Source: JACZXC01 sp036447375
GTDB lineage: Bacteria > Myxococcota_A > UBA9160 > SMWR01
Reading direction: 5' to 3'
Length of the DNA: 33,472 bases
NCBI GenBank assembly: GCA_036447375.1
Contig: JAZFUU010000001.1
Location: forward strand, 1-33,472
Shown here: in pieces, positions 8,119 through 15,206 of the stretch
How the letters are laid out: each line of letters opens with the position of its first letter
Numbering within the stretch: position 1 is the stretch's first letter
Notes under the pieces: generated by a model
Database searches by the model: none
What the model saw: only the letters and a program-made list of their open reading frames with translations
Told to the model about the DNA's origin: nothing
Position numbers and translations under genes: made by a program

Positions 8119-9255
8119 CTAGATCGAAACGCTCGAGGCCGGCGGAAGGTCGAGGGCGGCGATCAGCGCGGCGCGAAAGTTCGCGTACCCGAACCGTTCA
8201 CGCGCGCGGCGGCGGGCCACGTCGCCCATGCGGCTGCGTCGCTCCGCGTCGGAAAGCAGCTCCTGCATCGCCCCCCCGATCGCGTCGACGTCGCCAAAAG
8301 GGACCAAGAGGCCGGTTTCGCCCGCCTCGATCACCTCGCCGGCGGCGTCCCGGGTGGATGCGATGCACGGAAGTCCGTGCCACAAGGCCTCCGCGTAGAC
8401 CAGACCAAAGCCCTCCTGGCGACTCGGCATGACGAAGACGGCAGCGCGCTGATACAGGCGGCCGAGTTCGGCATCCGACACCCGGCCCAGGAATCGGACT
8501 CCGGACGGGGCCCGTCGCGCTGCCTTCTCCTCGAGCCGCGGCCGATCGTCGCCGGCCCCCGCGATCCAGAGTTCCGCATCCGGTAGCCGACGGCGAATCG
8601 GAGCCCAGGCCTCGATCACCGCATCGTGTCCCTTGCCGCGTTCCTCGGACCACATCCGTCCCACCATCAGCGCCGCGAGACTTCGACGCCCCCCCGCTGC
8701 GGGCGCCTCTCCCGCCCAGACCGCCGTCTTGCGGGGGTCGATACACAGGGGGGTGACGCGGATGCGATCCGCAACGCCCGGATGCATTCGGCGCACCTGC
8801 TCCGCGGTCCGCTCCGAGTTCGTGAGCAGGCGCCAGGCCCCCGCCAGCGTTCGTCCCCGCTGACCCCGGTCGGCCGCCTCGAGCTCGATGCCGTGGCAGA
8901 AGATGGCGTAGCGGGGCGGAAATCCGGGCAGGGGCAGCCGGGAGCTCCGCGCCGGACCCAGCTGGTCGAAGAGGACGAAATCGTGCCGGTGACGGCGCAG
9001 GCTGCGCCAGAGCTGCCAGACGAATCGCCGCTGCCGATCGCGCGAAAACAGTTGGTCGCCGCGCGGAGGAGGCGCCGGCGGCGCAGCGGGATCGTCCTGG
9101 AGAAGCACCCGGTCGACCCGGTCGAGGCACCCTTCCATCGCGAGCTCATCCAGAGCTCGGGTGAAGCTGTGGGCCACGCTGGCGATGCCGCCCCCGATCT
9201 CGAGCCCGGTCAGGCCGAGCAGAACCCGCGTTTTCCGGTTGTCGGTTGCGGACAT
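8119..9255 (-). CDS. GT4-family glycosyltransferase (GT-B fold)
   Basis: Predicted 378-residue retaining glycosyltransferase. The N-terminal Rossmann half begins RVLLGLTGLEIGGGIASVA, with the glycine-rich acceptor loop typical of GT4. The C-terminal half has the donor-site motif SRQEGFGLVYAEALWHGLP, containing the E-x7-E pair, then GETGLLVPFGD. It likely transfers a sugar from an NDP or lipid donor onto a polysaccharide or lipid-linked glycan at the inner membrane face. The start is ambiguous: ATG 9255 gives a normal GT4 N-terminus but has no Shine-Dalgarno. TTG 9315, in frame, is preceded by AGGAG but adds a 20-residue basic Pro-rich tail. I chose 9255. It is divergent from a second GT4 gene, and the pair may act in one surface-glycan pathway. 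Donor and acceptor are unknown. Confidence 0.88.
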   Translation of the reverse strand: MSATDNRKTRVLLGLTGLEIGGGIASVAHSFTRALDELAMEGCLDRVDRVLLQDDPAAPPAPPPRGDQLFSRDRQRRFVWQLWRSLRRHRHDFVLFDQLGPARSSRLPLPGFPPRYAIFCHGIELEAADRGQRGRTLAGAWRLLTNSERTAEQVRRMHPGVADRIRVTPLCIDPRKTAVWAGEAPAAGGRRSLAALMVGRMWSEERGKGHDAVIEAWAPIRRRLPDAELWIAGAGDDRPRLEEKAARRAPSGVRFLGRVSDAELGRLYQRAAVFVMPSRQEGFGLVYAEALWHGLPCIASTRDAAGEVIEAGETGLLVPFGDVDAIGGAMQELLSDAERRSRMGDVARRRARERFGYANFRAALIAALDLPPASSVSI

Positions 9256-9351
9256 GGGAGGCGAAGGATATCGCGGCCCCCGCGGGGAACGCCACGAGGG
9301 TCGCAGGCGCCACAAAAGCTCCTAGGCGGCCACTACATGCATGAGTAGGGA

Positions 9352-9367
9352 GACCTTTCGGGAGGTC
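9352..9367 (+). promoter_or_regulatory. Hairpin overlapping the ribosome binding site of the 9370 gene
   Basis: GACCT (9352-9356) pairs with AGGTC (9363-9367) around a 6-nt loop. The right arm is part of the GGGAGGT Shine-Dalgarno just before ATG 9370, so folding would hide the ribosome site. Just upstream, 9333-9348 holds a CATGCATG palindrome flanked by CTA and TAG. A role in translational control is possible, but the stem is short. Confidence 0.3.
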
Positions 9368-9369
9368 CA

Positions 9370-10599
9370 ATGCGGACGATCGGCCGGCGCTTCATGATCG
9401 ATGCATCCACCGTGCAGGGCGGGGGCGGATTCACCTACGCGGTGAACATCATCCCGCACCTCGCGCGCAGCTATCCGGGGGACCGCTTCCGGGTCTTCCT
9501 TCGAAGCCCGACGCTGGCCGAAGCGCTGCCATCGCTGCCCAACCTGCAGATCGATCAGCTGAGTGCGCCGAGCCTGTCGAAGCGCCTGCGCTTCACCTAC
9601 GGCGAGGCTCCCGGTCTCGCGGCCGAGTGGAAGGCGGACGTCTTCTACTCGATCGGGGAGTACGCCCCGGTGAATGCACCGTGCCCGGTCATCGCCAGTT
9701 TCCAGAACCTGAACGTCTTCGAGCGAAACGCGGTCGACTGGCCGCTACGCCAGAAGCTGCGACTCGGGATTCTGAACGGGTTGGCGCGGCTTTCCGCCAG
9801 TCGCTGCGACCGCATCCACTTCGTGTCGGAGCAGTCGGCCCAGACCATCGGAGACTCCCTGGGAATCCCCGATCGAAAACGAAGCTGGATCCACCACGGA
9901 ATCGATCGCGCCGAGTGGGGCGCAACGCGAGAGGCGCGCGATCCCCGGCAGCGCCCGTACATCCTGTCGGTGAGTTCCATCTACACCTACAAGAACTACG
10001 TCCGGCTGATCGAGGCCTACGCCGAGCTGGCCCGTGAGCGTGCGGACATTCCCGACCTCGTGATCATCGGCGACAACCAGGACGCAGCCTACTTCGAGCA
10101 GATGCAGCGAGCACGTCTCGCCACGGGCGATCTGGCGGAGTCGATCCGCATCCTCGGAGAAGTGCCGTACAGCGAGATCCGCCGCTACTACGCGGAAGCC
10201 CGGCTCTTCGTGTTTCCCTCGTATCTCGAGAGCTTTGGACTGCCGCTGCTCGAGGCCATGGCCAGTGACCTGCCGATCGTGGCGTCGGACTTGCCCACCT
10301 TTCGCGAGGTCGCTCAAGACGCGGCCTTCTACGCCGATCCCCACGATGCCCATTCCCTCGCCGCCGCCATGCACAGCGCCCTGTTCGCTCCCGGAGCGAG
10401 TGAGGTGCTTGTGAAGCGCGGTCGCGAACGCGTGCGCGCGTTTCGCTGGGAGCGGACCGCCGGGGAGCTGATGGCGCTCTTCGAATCCGTGATCAGGGAG
10501 CGACAATTCCGCTCGAAGGAGCGGGCTCGCCGGCCGCTGTTCGGCGACTACAGCGTGCCGGAGATGCTTCCGATCGCGGCCCGCTCGATCATCGACTAG
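9370..10599 (+). CDS. GT4-family glycosyltransferase, mannosyltransferase-like
   Basis: Predicted 409-residue cytoplasmic or membrane-associated glycosyltransferase. The N-terminus has MIDASTVQGGGGFTYAVNII, a glycine-rich acceptor loop. The middle has YILSVSSIYTYKNYVRLIEA, a Lys-containing donor-phosphate strand. The donor motif SYLESFGLPLLEAMASDLP carries the E-x7-E pair. Overall it resembles GT4 enzymes that assemble O-antigen or exopolysaccharide. ATG 9370 has GGGAGGT 3-4 nt upstream. It is transcribed away from the other GT4 gene, and its 3' end overlaps the aldo/keto reductase by 11 bp in convergent orientation. No wzx/wzy or sugar-nucleotide genes are nearby, so the pathway is not defined here. 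Confidence 0.88.
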   Translation: MRTIGRRFMIDASTVQGGGGFTYAVNIIPHLARSYPGDRFRVFLRSPTLAEALPSLPNLQIDQLSAPSLSKRLRFTYGEAPGLAAEWKADVFYSIGEYAPVNAPCPVIASFQNLNVFERNAVDWPLRQKLRLGILNGLARLSASRCDRIHFVSEQSAQTIGDSLGIPDRKRSWIHHGIDRAEWGATREARDPRQRPYILSVSSIYTYKNYVRLIEAYAELARERADIPDLVIIGDNQDAAYFEQMQRARLATGDLAESIRILGEVPYSEIRRYYAEARLFVFPSYLESFGLPLLEAMASDLPIVASDLPTFREVAQDAAFYADPHDAHSLAAAMHSALFAPGASEVLVKRGRERVRAFRWERTAGELMALFESVIRERQFRSKERARRPLFGDYSVPEMLPIAARSIID

Positions 10600-11641
10600 C
10601 CCGGCCAGACTGGCGGCGGCGAACCCGACGTCCCAGACCCTGGGGACGCGATGTCGGGTCGATCCCGTTCACACTGGTGCCCGGCGGAACCAACGCATCG
10701 ATCCGGTCGAGAATCTCGGAGTCGAGTCGGAGGTCGACGGCCGCCAGTAGATCGTCGAGCTGCTCTCGGGTTCTCGGGCCGATGATCGCCGCCGTGACCG
10801 CCGGGTGTTCCAGGGTGAAGGCCAGGGCCAGGTGGGTCAGCGAGAGGCCCGAGTCGGCGGCGAGCTTCGAGAGCGCGTCGACGAGCTGGAACTTTCGCAG
10901 ATTGAGTTCGCCCGCCGGATCGAAGTCCTTGCCGCGCATTCGCGCCAGGGCCACGATTCGCGACTTTTCATCCAGATCTTCGGGTTTCCGGTAGCGACCG
11001 GTGAGCCAGCCGCCGTCCAGGGGACTCCAGATGATGGCTCCCATGCCGTAGCGCGCGCAGGCCGGCAGGACGAAGCGCTCGATCTCGCGGGCGAAAATCG
11101 AGTACCAGGGCTGCTCGCAGCGAAAGCGCAACAGGCCGCGCTTTTCGGCGATCCAGTGCGACTCGACGATCCGATCCGCCGGAAACATCGACGAGCCAAA
11201 GCAGCGGATCTTGCCCTGGTGCACCAGATCGCTCAAAGCCGACAGGGTTTCTTCGAGGTCCGTGGCGTCGTCGTAGCGGTGGATCTGGTAGAGATCGATG
11301 TAGTCGGTTCCCAGGCGGCGCAGGCTGTTCTCGACTTCCTCCACGATCCAGCGGCGCGAGCCGCCCTTCATGTTGGGGTCCTCGCCCATGGGAACAAAAA
11401 ACTTCGTGGCGAGTACGACGCGATCGCGGCGCCCCTTGAGGGCCTTTCCGACGATCTCCTCGGACTCTCCCCGCGAGTACGCGTCCGCGGTATCGATGAA
11501 GTTCACGCCGGAATCGAGGGCCCGATGGATGATTGCGACGCAATCTCGGTGGTCCCGGTTTCCCATGACGCCGAACATCATGGTGCCAAGGCAATAGCGG
11601 CTGACGCTGATTCCCGTCTTCCCCAGATTTCGCTGTTCCAC
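10589..11641 (-). CDS. Aldo/keto reductase
   Basis: Predicted 350-residue NAD(P)H-dependent oxidoreductase with a TIM-barrel fold. The AKR tetrad can be read: Asp50 (NFIDTADAY), Tyr55, Lys80 (VVLATKFF) and His121 (YQIHRYD). The GSSMFPADRI segment after the sixth strand and IIGPRTREQLDD near the C-terminus fit the cofactor-binding region of YhdN/Tas-like AKRs. The start is GTG 11641, preceded by AGAGGAGAG; the frame stays open to 11770, but that extension covers the promoter region and has no family similarity. Its promoter (11677-11707) is back to back with that of the 11760 operon, suggesting co-regulation. Substrate unknown. The 3' end overlaps the GT4 gene by 11 bp, tail to tail. Confidence 0.92.
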   Translation of the reverse strand: MEQRNLGKTGISVSRYCLGTMMFGVMGNRDHRDCVAIIHRALDSGVNFIDTADAYSRGESEEIVGKALKGRRDRVVLATKFFVPMGEDPNMKGGSRRWIVEEVENSLRRLGTDYIDLYQIHRYDDATDLEETLSALSDLVHQGKIRCFGSSMFPADRIVESHWIAEKRGLLRFRCEQPWYSIFAREIERFVLPACARYGMGAIIWSPLDGGWLTGRYRKPEDLDEKSRIVALARMRGKDFDPAGELNLRKFQLVDALSKLAADSGLSLTHLALAFTLEHPAVTAAIIGPRTREQLDDLLAAVDLRLDSEILDRIDALVPPGTSVNGIDPTSRPQGLGRRVRRRQSGRASR

Positions 11642-11676
11642 GCGGACTCTCCTCTTCGGCGGTTTCCGGACGGGCC

Positions 11677-11707
11677 ACAGTAGCCCCCGCGGGCCGTCGG
11701 ATGTCAA
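11677..11707 (-). promoter_or_regulatory. Predicted sigma70-type promoter of the aldo/keto reductase
   Basis: On the minus strand a perfect TTGACA (11702-11707) is followed after 19 bp by TACTGT (11677-11682), 36 bp before GTG 11641. The -10 box is weak and the spacer long, so the -35 match is the main support. Confidence 0.45.
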
Positions 11708-11721
11708 CCGACAGCGTCGAA

Positions 11722-11751
11722 TTGACAGCGAAATCAACCCGCAGGTAATCT
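11722..11751 (+). promoter_or_regulatory. Predicted sigma70-type promoter of the 11760 operon
   Basis: A perfect TTGACA at 11722-11727, an 18-bp spacer and TAATCT at 11746-11751. The expected transcript start, about 7 nt on, falls at 11757-11759, directly before GTG 11760, which has no usable Shine-Dalgarno. The mRNA may therefore be leaderless or nearly so. Together with the opposite-facing box at 11702-11707, TGTCAA and TTGACA form an inverted repeat with 14 bp between the arms. Confidence 0.6.
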
Positions 11752-11759
11752 GCTTCGCC

Positions 11760-12569
11760 GTGCCCCACAAGTATTTCAGGATCGACGGTGTGGCGACCTA
11801 CGTCCATCACACGGGCGCGACGACCCTCCCCGAGCGGCCACCGGCGTCGGACCTCGGCGAGACGGTGCTCTGCCTCCACGGCGCCGGGGGCAATGGCAAT
11901 CAGTTCCGCGGAGTGCTGCGCGCCCTGTCGGCGCACCACAGCCCGCTGGCCTTCGATCAGCCGGCCCACGGGCGTTCCGGCAGCCTGGACAGTCTGGCTG
12001 ACGTCGGGCGCATGGCGGATTTCACCCTCGCCTTCATCGACAAACTCGGCCTCGGGGCCCCGGTCCTGCTGGGCCACTCCCTGGGCGGCGCCGTGGCGCT
12101 CCGCTGCGCCCTCGACCGACCCGACGGCATCCGGGGGCTCGTTCTCTGCTCGAGCGCGGCGCGGTTTCCCGCCATCGATTCGGTGATGGAGACGACGCGT
12201 CTCATCGTCGAGGGAAAGGCGAGGCGACAGTTTCTGCGAGAGGCTTATTCCCCTTCCACGGAAAACGAGATCCTGAGTCGGGGCTTCATGGAAGACCTCA
12301 AGACCGACCCGCGCGCGAACTACGGCGACCTGCAGGCCGCCCGGGACTGGAACGCCGAAGCCGAGCTCGCCGCGGTGCGCGTCCCTACGCGGGTCATCGT
12401 CGGTGCCGACGAATTCGAGCCGATGCGCGAGCAGTCAGAACTGCTGGCGTCGCGCATCCCCGGGGCAGGAAAGACGGTGATCCCGAAGGCGGGTCACGTG
12501 ATCCCCCTCGAGCAGCCCGAGGCCCTGGCCCTCGCGGTCGAGGAGTTTTGCGCGGGGCTATCCGCATGA
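11760..12569 (+). CDS. Alpha/beta hydrolase
   Basis: Predicted 269-residue cytoplasmic hydrolase, first gene of a six-gene operon. Oxyanion motif LHGAGGNG (residues 39-46), nucleophile elbow GHSLGG (Ser107), acid Asp217 (VGADEFEP) and His246 (AGHVIP) make a complete catalytic triad. Length and layout match small esterase, haloperoxidase-like or C-C bond hydrolases. GTG 11760 was chosen because the family N-terminus begins there and a promoter ends just upstream; there is no Shine-Dalgarno. The stop overlaps the next start (ATGA at 12566-12569), showing translational coupling to the thiolase-like gene. The context suggests an ester, lactone or thioester substrate in a CoA-linked pathway, but nothing in the sequence fixes the substrate. 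Confidence 0.9.
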   Translation: MPHKYFRIDGVATYVHHTGATTLPERPPASDLGETVLCLHGAGGNGNQFRGVLRALSAHHSPLAFDQPAHGRSGSLDSLADVGRMADFTLAFIDKLGLGAPVLLGHSLGGAVALRCALDRPDGIRGLVLCSSAARFPAIDSVMETTRLIVEGKARRQFLREAYSPSTENEILSRGFMEDLKTDPRANYGDLQAARDWNAEAELAAVRVPTRVIVGADEFEPMREQSELLASRIPGAGKTVIPKAGHVIPLEQPEALALAVEEFCAGLSA

Positions 12570-13726
12570 GCCTGAGCGGAGAGATCGCGATCGCGGGGGT
12601 GTACGAGCACCCCACGCGCTGGGCACCGGAGAAGACCGAATTTCAGATCATGGCCGAATGCGCACGCGGCGCCCTCGAGGACTGCGGTCTCGAGCTCGAC
12701 GAAGTCGACGGTCTCTTCGCGGCGAGCATGTCCATGGGAATCATGGGCGTCGTCAGTCTCTCGGAGTACCTGAACATCAAGCCCCGCACCCTGGACGGCA
12801 CCAACATCGGGGGCTCGTCCTTCGTCGCCCATGTGAGTCACGCGGCGGCGGCGATTCACTCCGGGCTCTGCGAGGTGGCGCTGATCCTCTACGGAAGTAC
12901 CGCCGCATCCAACGCGATGGCCATCGGAACCGGCCTCGGCGGAAGCGGACGCGATCCGGCGGGAGCCTTCATCGCGCCCTACGGCATGACTACCGTCGGC
13001 AGCTACGCCCTGGTGGCTCAGCGCCACATGCATCAGTACGGAACCACGAGCGAACAGCTCGCGGAAATCGCCGTCACCACGCGCGGCCACGCGCTCAAAA
13101 ATCCGGACGCGAAGATGCGCATCCCCATCTCGGTGGAGGACGTCCTCTCGAGCCGCGTGATCTCGGATCCACTCCACCTGCTCGACTGCTGCATCATCAG
13201 TGACGGGGGCGGTGCGGTGGTGGTCACCAGCGCGGAGCGCGCGCGCGACCTGCGTCGGCCGCCGGTGCGCCTGCTGGGCTGCGGCGAGGCCGTCTGTCAC
13301 CAGGAGATCGGTTCGCCCGACTTGCTGCAAATCGCGGCCAAGCAATCCGGAGCCCAGGCGATGGGGATGGCCGGAGTCAGTCACGATGACATCGATCTCT
13401 GCACGATCTACGACTCGTTCACGATCACCGTGCTGCTGACCCTCGAGAACCTGGGGTTCTGCAAGCCCGGCGAAGGCGGGAGCTTTGTCGAGGGCGGGCG
13501 CATCGCGCTGGGAGGCGCGTTGCCGGTAAACCCCGACGGGGGCGGTCTGTCCTCGAATCACCCCGGCATGCGCGGCATCTTCCTGGTCATCGAAGCCACG
13601 CGTCAGCTCCGCGGCGAGTGTGAGGGGCGCCAGGTCGAAGCCCCGCGGATCGCGTTGGTGCACGGCACCGGCGGTACCCTGGGGCACAGCCACAGTGGCG
13701 CGACGCTGGTGCTCGCGAGGGACTGA
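12566..13726 (+). CDS. Thiolase-superfamily protein lacking both catalytic cysteines (DUF35 partner type)
   Basis: Predicted 386-residue thiolase-fold protein. NIGGSSFVAHV (80-90) sits where thiolases carry the nucleophilic Cys-x-Ser-Gly, and the Cys is replaced by Gly. VHGTGGTLGHS (365-375) sits where the second catalytic Cys lies, and it is His here. His332 in SSNHPG is kept. IYDSFT (281-286), GFCKPGEGG and ALPVNPDGGG (318-327) are typical of the SCP-x/Ltp subgroup whose genes pair with DUF35 genes, and a DUF35 gene follows at +5 bp. In the characterised Ltp2-ChsH2 DUF35 complex such a protein is a retro-aldolase on acyl-CoA, not a thiolase. Automatic labels such as acetyl-CoA acetyltransferase would therefore mislead. 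Start ATG 12566 overlaps the hydrolase stop; an in-frame start at 12548 is less likely. The substrate is probably a CoA thioester. Confidence 0.88.
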   Translation: MSLSGEIAIAGVYEHPTRWAPEKTEFQIMAECARGALEDCGLELDEVDGLFAASMSMGIMGVVSLSEYLNIKPRTLDGTNIGGSSFVAHVSHAAAAIHSGLCEVALILYGSTAASNAMAIGTGLGGSGRDPAGAFIAPYGMTTVGSYALVAQRHMHQYGTTSEQLAEIAVTTRGHALKNPDAKMRIPISVEDVLSSRVISDPLHLLDCCIISDGGGAVVVTSAERARDLRRPPVRLLGCGEAVCHQEIGSPDLLQIAAKQSGAQAMGMAGVSHDDIDLCTIYDSFTITVLLTLENLGFCKPGEGGSFVEGGRIALGGALPVNPDGGGLSSNHPGMRGIFLVIEATRQLRGECEGRQVEAPRIALVHGTGGTLGHSHSGATLVLARD

Positions 13727-13731
13727 GAACG

Positions 13732-14142
13732 ATGGCCGAACCGATCCAGGACTCCGCCCCCGCCGTCGACTGGGAGACGCGCGCCTACTGGGAGGGCTGC
13801 GGCAGGGGCGAGCTCGTGCTGCAGCGCTGCCGACGCTGCCAAACCGTTCAGCATCGTCCGCGGGCGCTCTGCGCAAGCTGCCTGTCCGACGAAATCGAGC
13901 ACTTCGTCGCCAGCGGCCGGGGCACGGTCTACACCTTCACGATCACGAACCAGAATCAAGCTCCGGGATTCCGGGCCGCCTGCCCCTATGTGCTCGCCTA
14001 CGTCGATCTCGAAGAGGGACCGCGACTGTTCACCAACATTGTGGGCTGTGACCCCGGCGACGTGCGGATCGGAATGTCGGTTCAGGTCGAATTCAGTCAG
14101 ACCCCAAAAGGACTGGGCGTCCCGCGATTCCATCCAACATGA
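13732..14142 (+). CDS. DUF35 Zn-ribbon/OB-fold acyl-CoA-associated protein
   Basis: Predicted 136-residue protein. A short helix (DWETRAYWEGCGRGEL) is followed by a rubredoxin-like Zn ribbon with Cys33-x2-Cys36 and Cys47-x2-Cys50, then an OB-fold (GRGTVYTFTITNQN, PYVLAYVDLEEGPRLFTNI, IGMSVQVEF). This is the standard DUF35 arrangement. DUF35 proteins bind thiolase-fold partners and are needed for their activity or stability, as in Ltp2-ChsH2 and archaeal HMG-CoA synthase/thiolase complexes. The gene starts 5 bp after the thiolase-like gene and its stop overlaps the PHP start (ATGA at 14139-14142). A stable complex with the 12566 product is a strong inference. Here DUF35 is free-standing, not fused to a MaoC domain. 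Confidence 0.93.
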   Translation: MAEPIQDSAPAVDWETRAYWEGCGRGELVLQRCRRCQTVQHRPRALCASCLSDEIEHFVASGRGTVYTFTITNQNQAPGFRAACPYVLAYVDLEEGPRLFTNIVGCDPGDVRIGMSVQVEFSQTPKGLGVPRFHPT

Positions 14143-14765
14143 TCCTCGACCTCCACAATCACTCGGTCCGATCCGACGACTCCCGCGCCAAGGTCGAAAA
14201 CTATTGCCGCTGGATTCGCAGCCGCGAACTCCCCATCGACGGTTTCGTGCTCACCGAGCACCGGCAATTCGACGACGACTCCGACTACCGGGAACTCGAG
14301 GACCGATATGGAATCGCGATCCTGAAGGCGAGCGAGGTCGAGACCGACTACGGCCACGTGCTGCTCTTCGGCGTCAACGTCGATCTGCAGAATGCCATCG
14401 ATTTCACCCGGGTCGACCATCCGATCGAAGTCCTCCTGAGAGAGGCCGCGCGCTGTGGCGCGGTGGCGGTGCCCTGCCACCCCGGGCGGCCTCGGGTCGG
14501 TATGGCGGCCCACGTCGAGGCCCGCGGGCCCGTCCCGGGGGTGCGCATCATCGAAACCGCCAGCGGCGGCTGTCGCAGCGGCGAAAGCGAAGCTTCGGAA
14601 AAGCTCGCCGAAACCTACGGCTATCGACGGGTGGGCGGCAGCGATGCTCACATCGTGAGTCAGATCGGACGCTGCGCCACTCGCTTCGGCGCCGAGATCC
14701 GTAACATCGAAGACCTGGTCTCCGCCCTGGGCGGGGAAGACTACGAGCCCGTGACGTGGACATAG
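14139..14765 (+). CDS. PHP-domain metal-dependent phosphoesterase
   Basis: Predicted 208-residue protein with the full metal-ligand set of PHP enzymes: LHNHS (His6, His8), Asp13, LTEH (Glu40, His41), EVETDYGH (Glu66/Glu68, His73), PCHPGR (His114) and GGSDAH (Asp169, His171). PHP domains bind two or three divalent metals and hydrolyse phosphoesters, for example histidinol phosphate, nucleoside bisphosphates or RNA ends. No polymerase or nuclease domain is attached. The start overlaps the DUF35 stop by 4 nt and the end overlaps the next gene by 10 nt, so it is embedded in the operon rather than a chance neighbour. It could act on a phosphorylated intermediate or a 3',5'-ADP/CoA-type by-product, but this is speculative. 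Confidence 0.9.
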   Translation: MILDLHNHSVRSDDSRAKVENYCRWIRSRELPIDGFVLTEHRQFDDDSDYRELEDRYGIAILKASEVETDYGHVLLFGVNVDLQNAIDFTRVDHPIEVLLREAARCGAVAVPCHPGRPRVGMAAHVEARGPVPGVRIIETASGGCRSGESEASEKLAETYGYRRVGGSDAHIVSQIGRCATRFGAEIRNIEDLVSALGGEDYEPVTWT

Positions 14766-15205
14766 ACGAAATCAAGCGAACGTGGACGGCCTTCGAATTC
14801 GATCGGGTGGAGTTCTCCGTGAAAGAGGAGGAGCTCACCGAGTTCGCGTTGGCCTGCGGCGAGGCGGAACCCCGCTTCACGGACCCCCGCGACCCCGACT
14901 TCCAGGCCGTCCCCAGCTTTACGACCAAGTACCACGGCCGGCGCATGATGCCGAAGGACTTCCCGAAGCTGTCGAGCACTCCCCTCGGTATCGACGGCGG
15001 CAAATGCGTCGAGGTCCACGGCCCCATCCGACCCGGCGACCGTCTCAGCGCCCGGAGTCGGATTCACGACGTCTACGAGAAAACCGGGCGGTCCGGGGGC
15101 ATGATATTCGTGGTACACCGCATGGAGTTCACGAACCAACGCGACGAACTCGTCTCGATCGTAGACTGGCGCCTGATCCAGAAGAGCGAGCCGGGGACGT
15201 TCTGA
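14756..15205 (+). CDS. MaoC-like hot-dog protein, FAS1-type dehydratase N-domain
   Basis: Predicted 149-residue hot-dog-fold protein. The pattern FALACGEAEPRFTDPRDPDF (30-49), then VPSFTTKYHG and VEVHGPIRPGDRLSARSRI, matches the FAS1-like dehydratase (MaoC N-terminal) domain. In this family this half is normally non-catalytic and pairs with a catalytic MaoC half; here Glu36 stands where hydratases carry the catalytic Asp of G-D-x-N-P. GTG 14756 starts inside the PHP gene (10-nt overlap) and there is no clear Shine-Dalgarno, so translation is probably coupled. The next gene, one base downstream, is the second hot-dog subunit. The pair probably forms a heteromeric enoyl-CoA hydratase or acyl-CoA-binding module, like ChsH1-ChsH2. 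Confidence 0.85.
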   Translation: MDIDEIKRTWTAFEFDRVEFSVKEEELTEFALACGEAEPRFTDPRDPDFQAVPSFTTKYHGRRMMPKDFPKLSSTPLGIDGGKCVEVHGPIRPGDRLSARSRIHDVYEKTGRSGGMIFVVHRMEFTNQRDELVSIVDWRLIQKSEPGTF

Positions 15206-15206
15206 G

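Noticed and set aside
12566..13726. Plain acetyl-CoA acetyltransferase annotation
   Set aside because: Both catalytic cysteines are absent, so the name would assert a reaction the sequence does not support.
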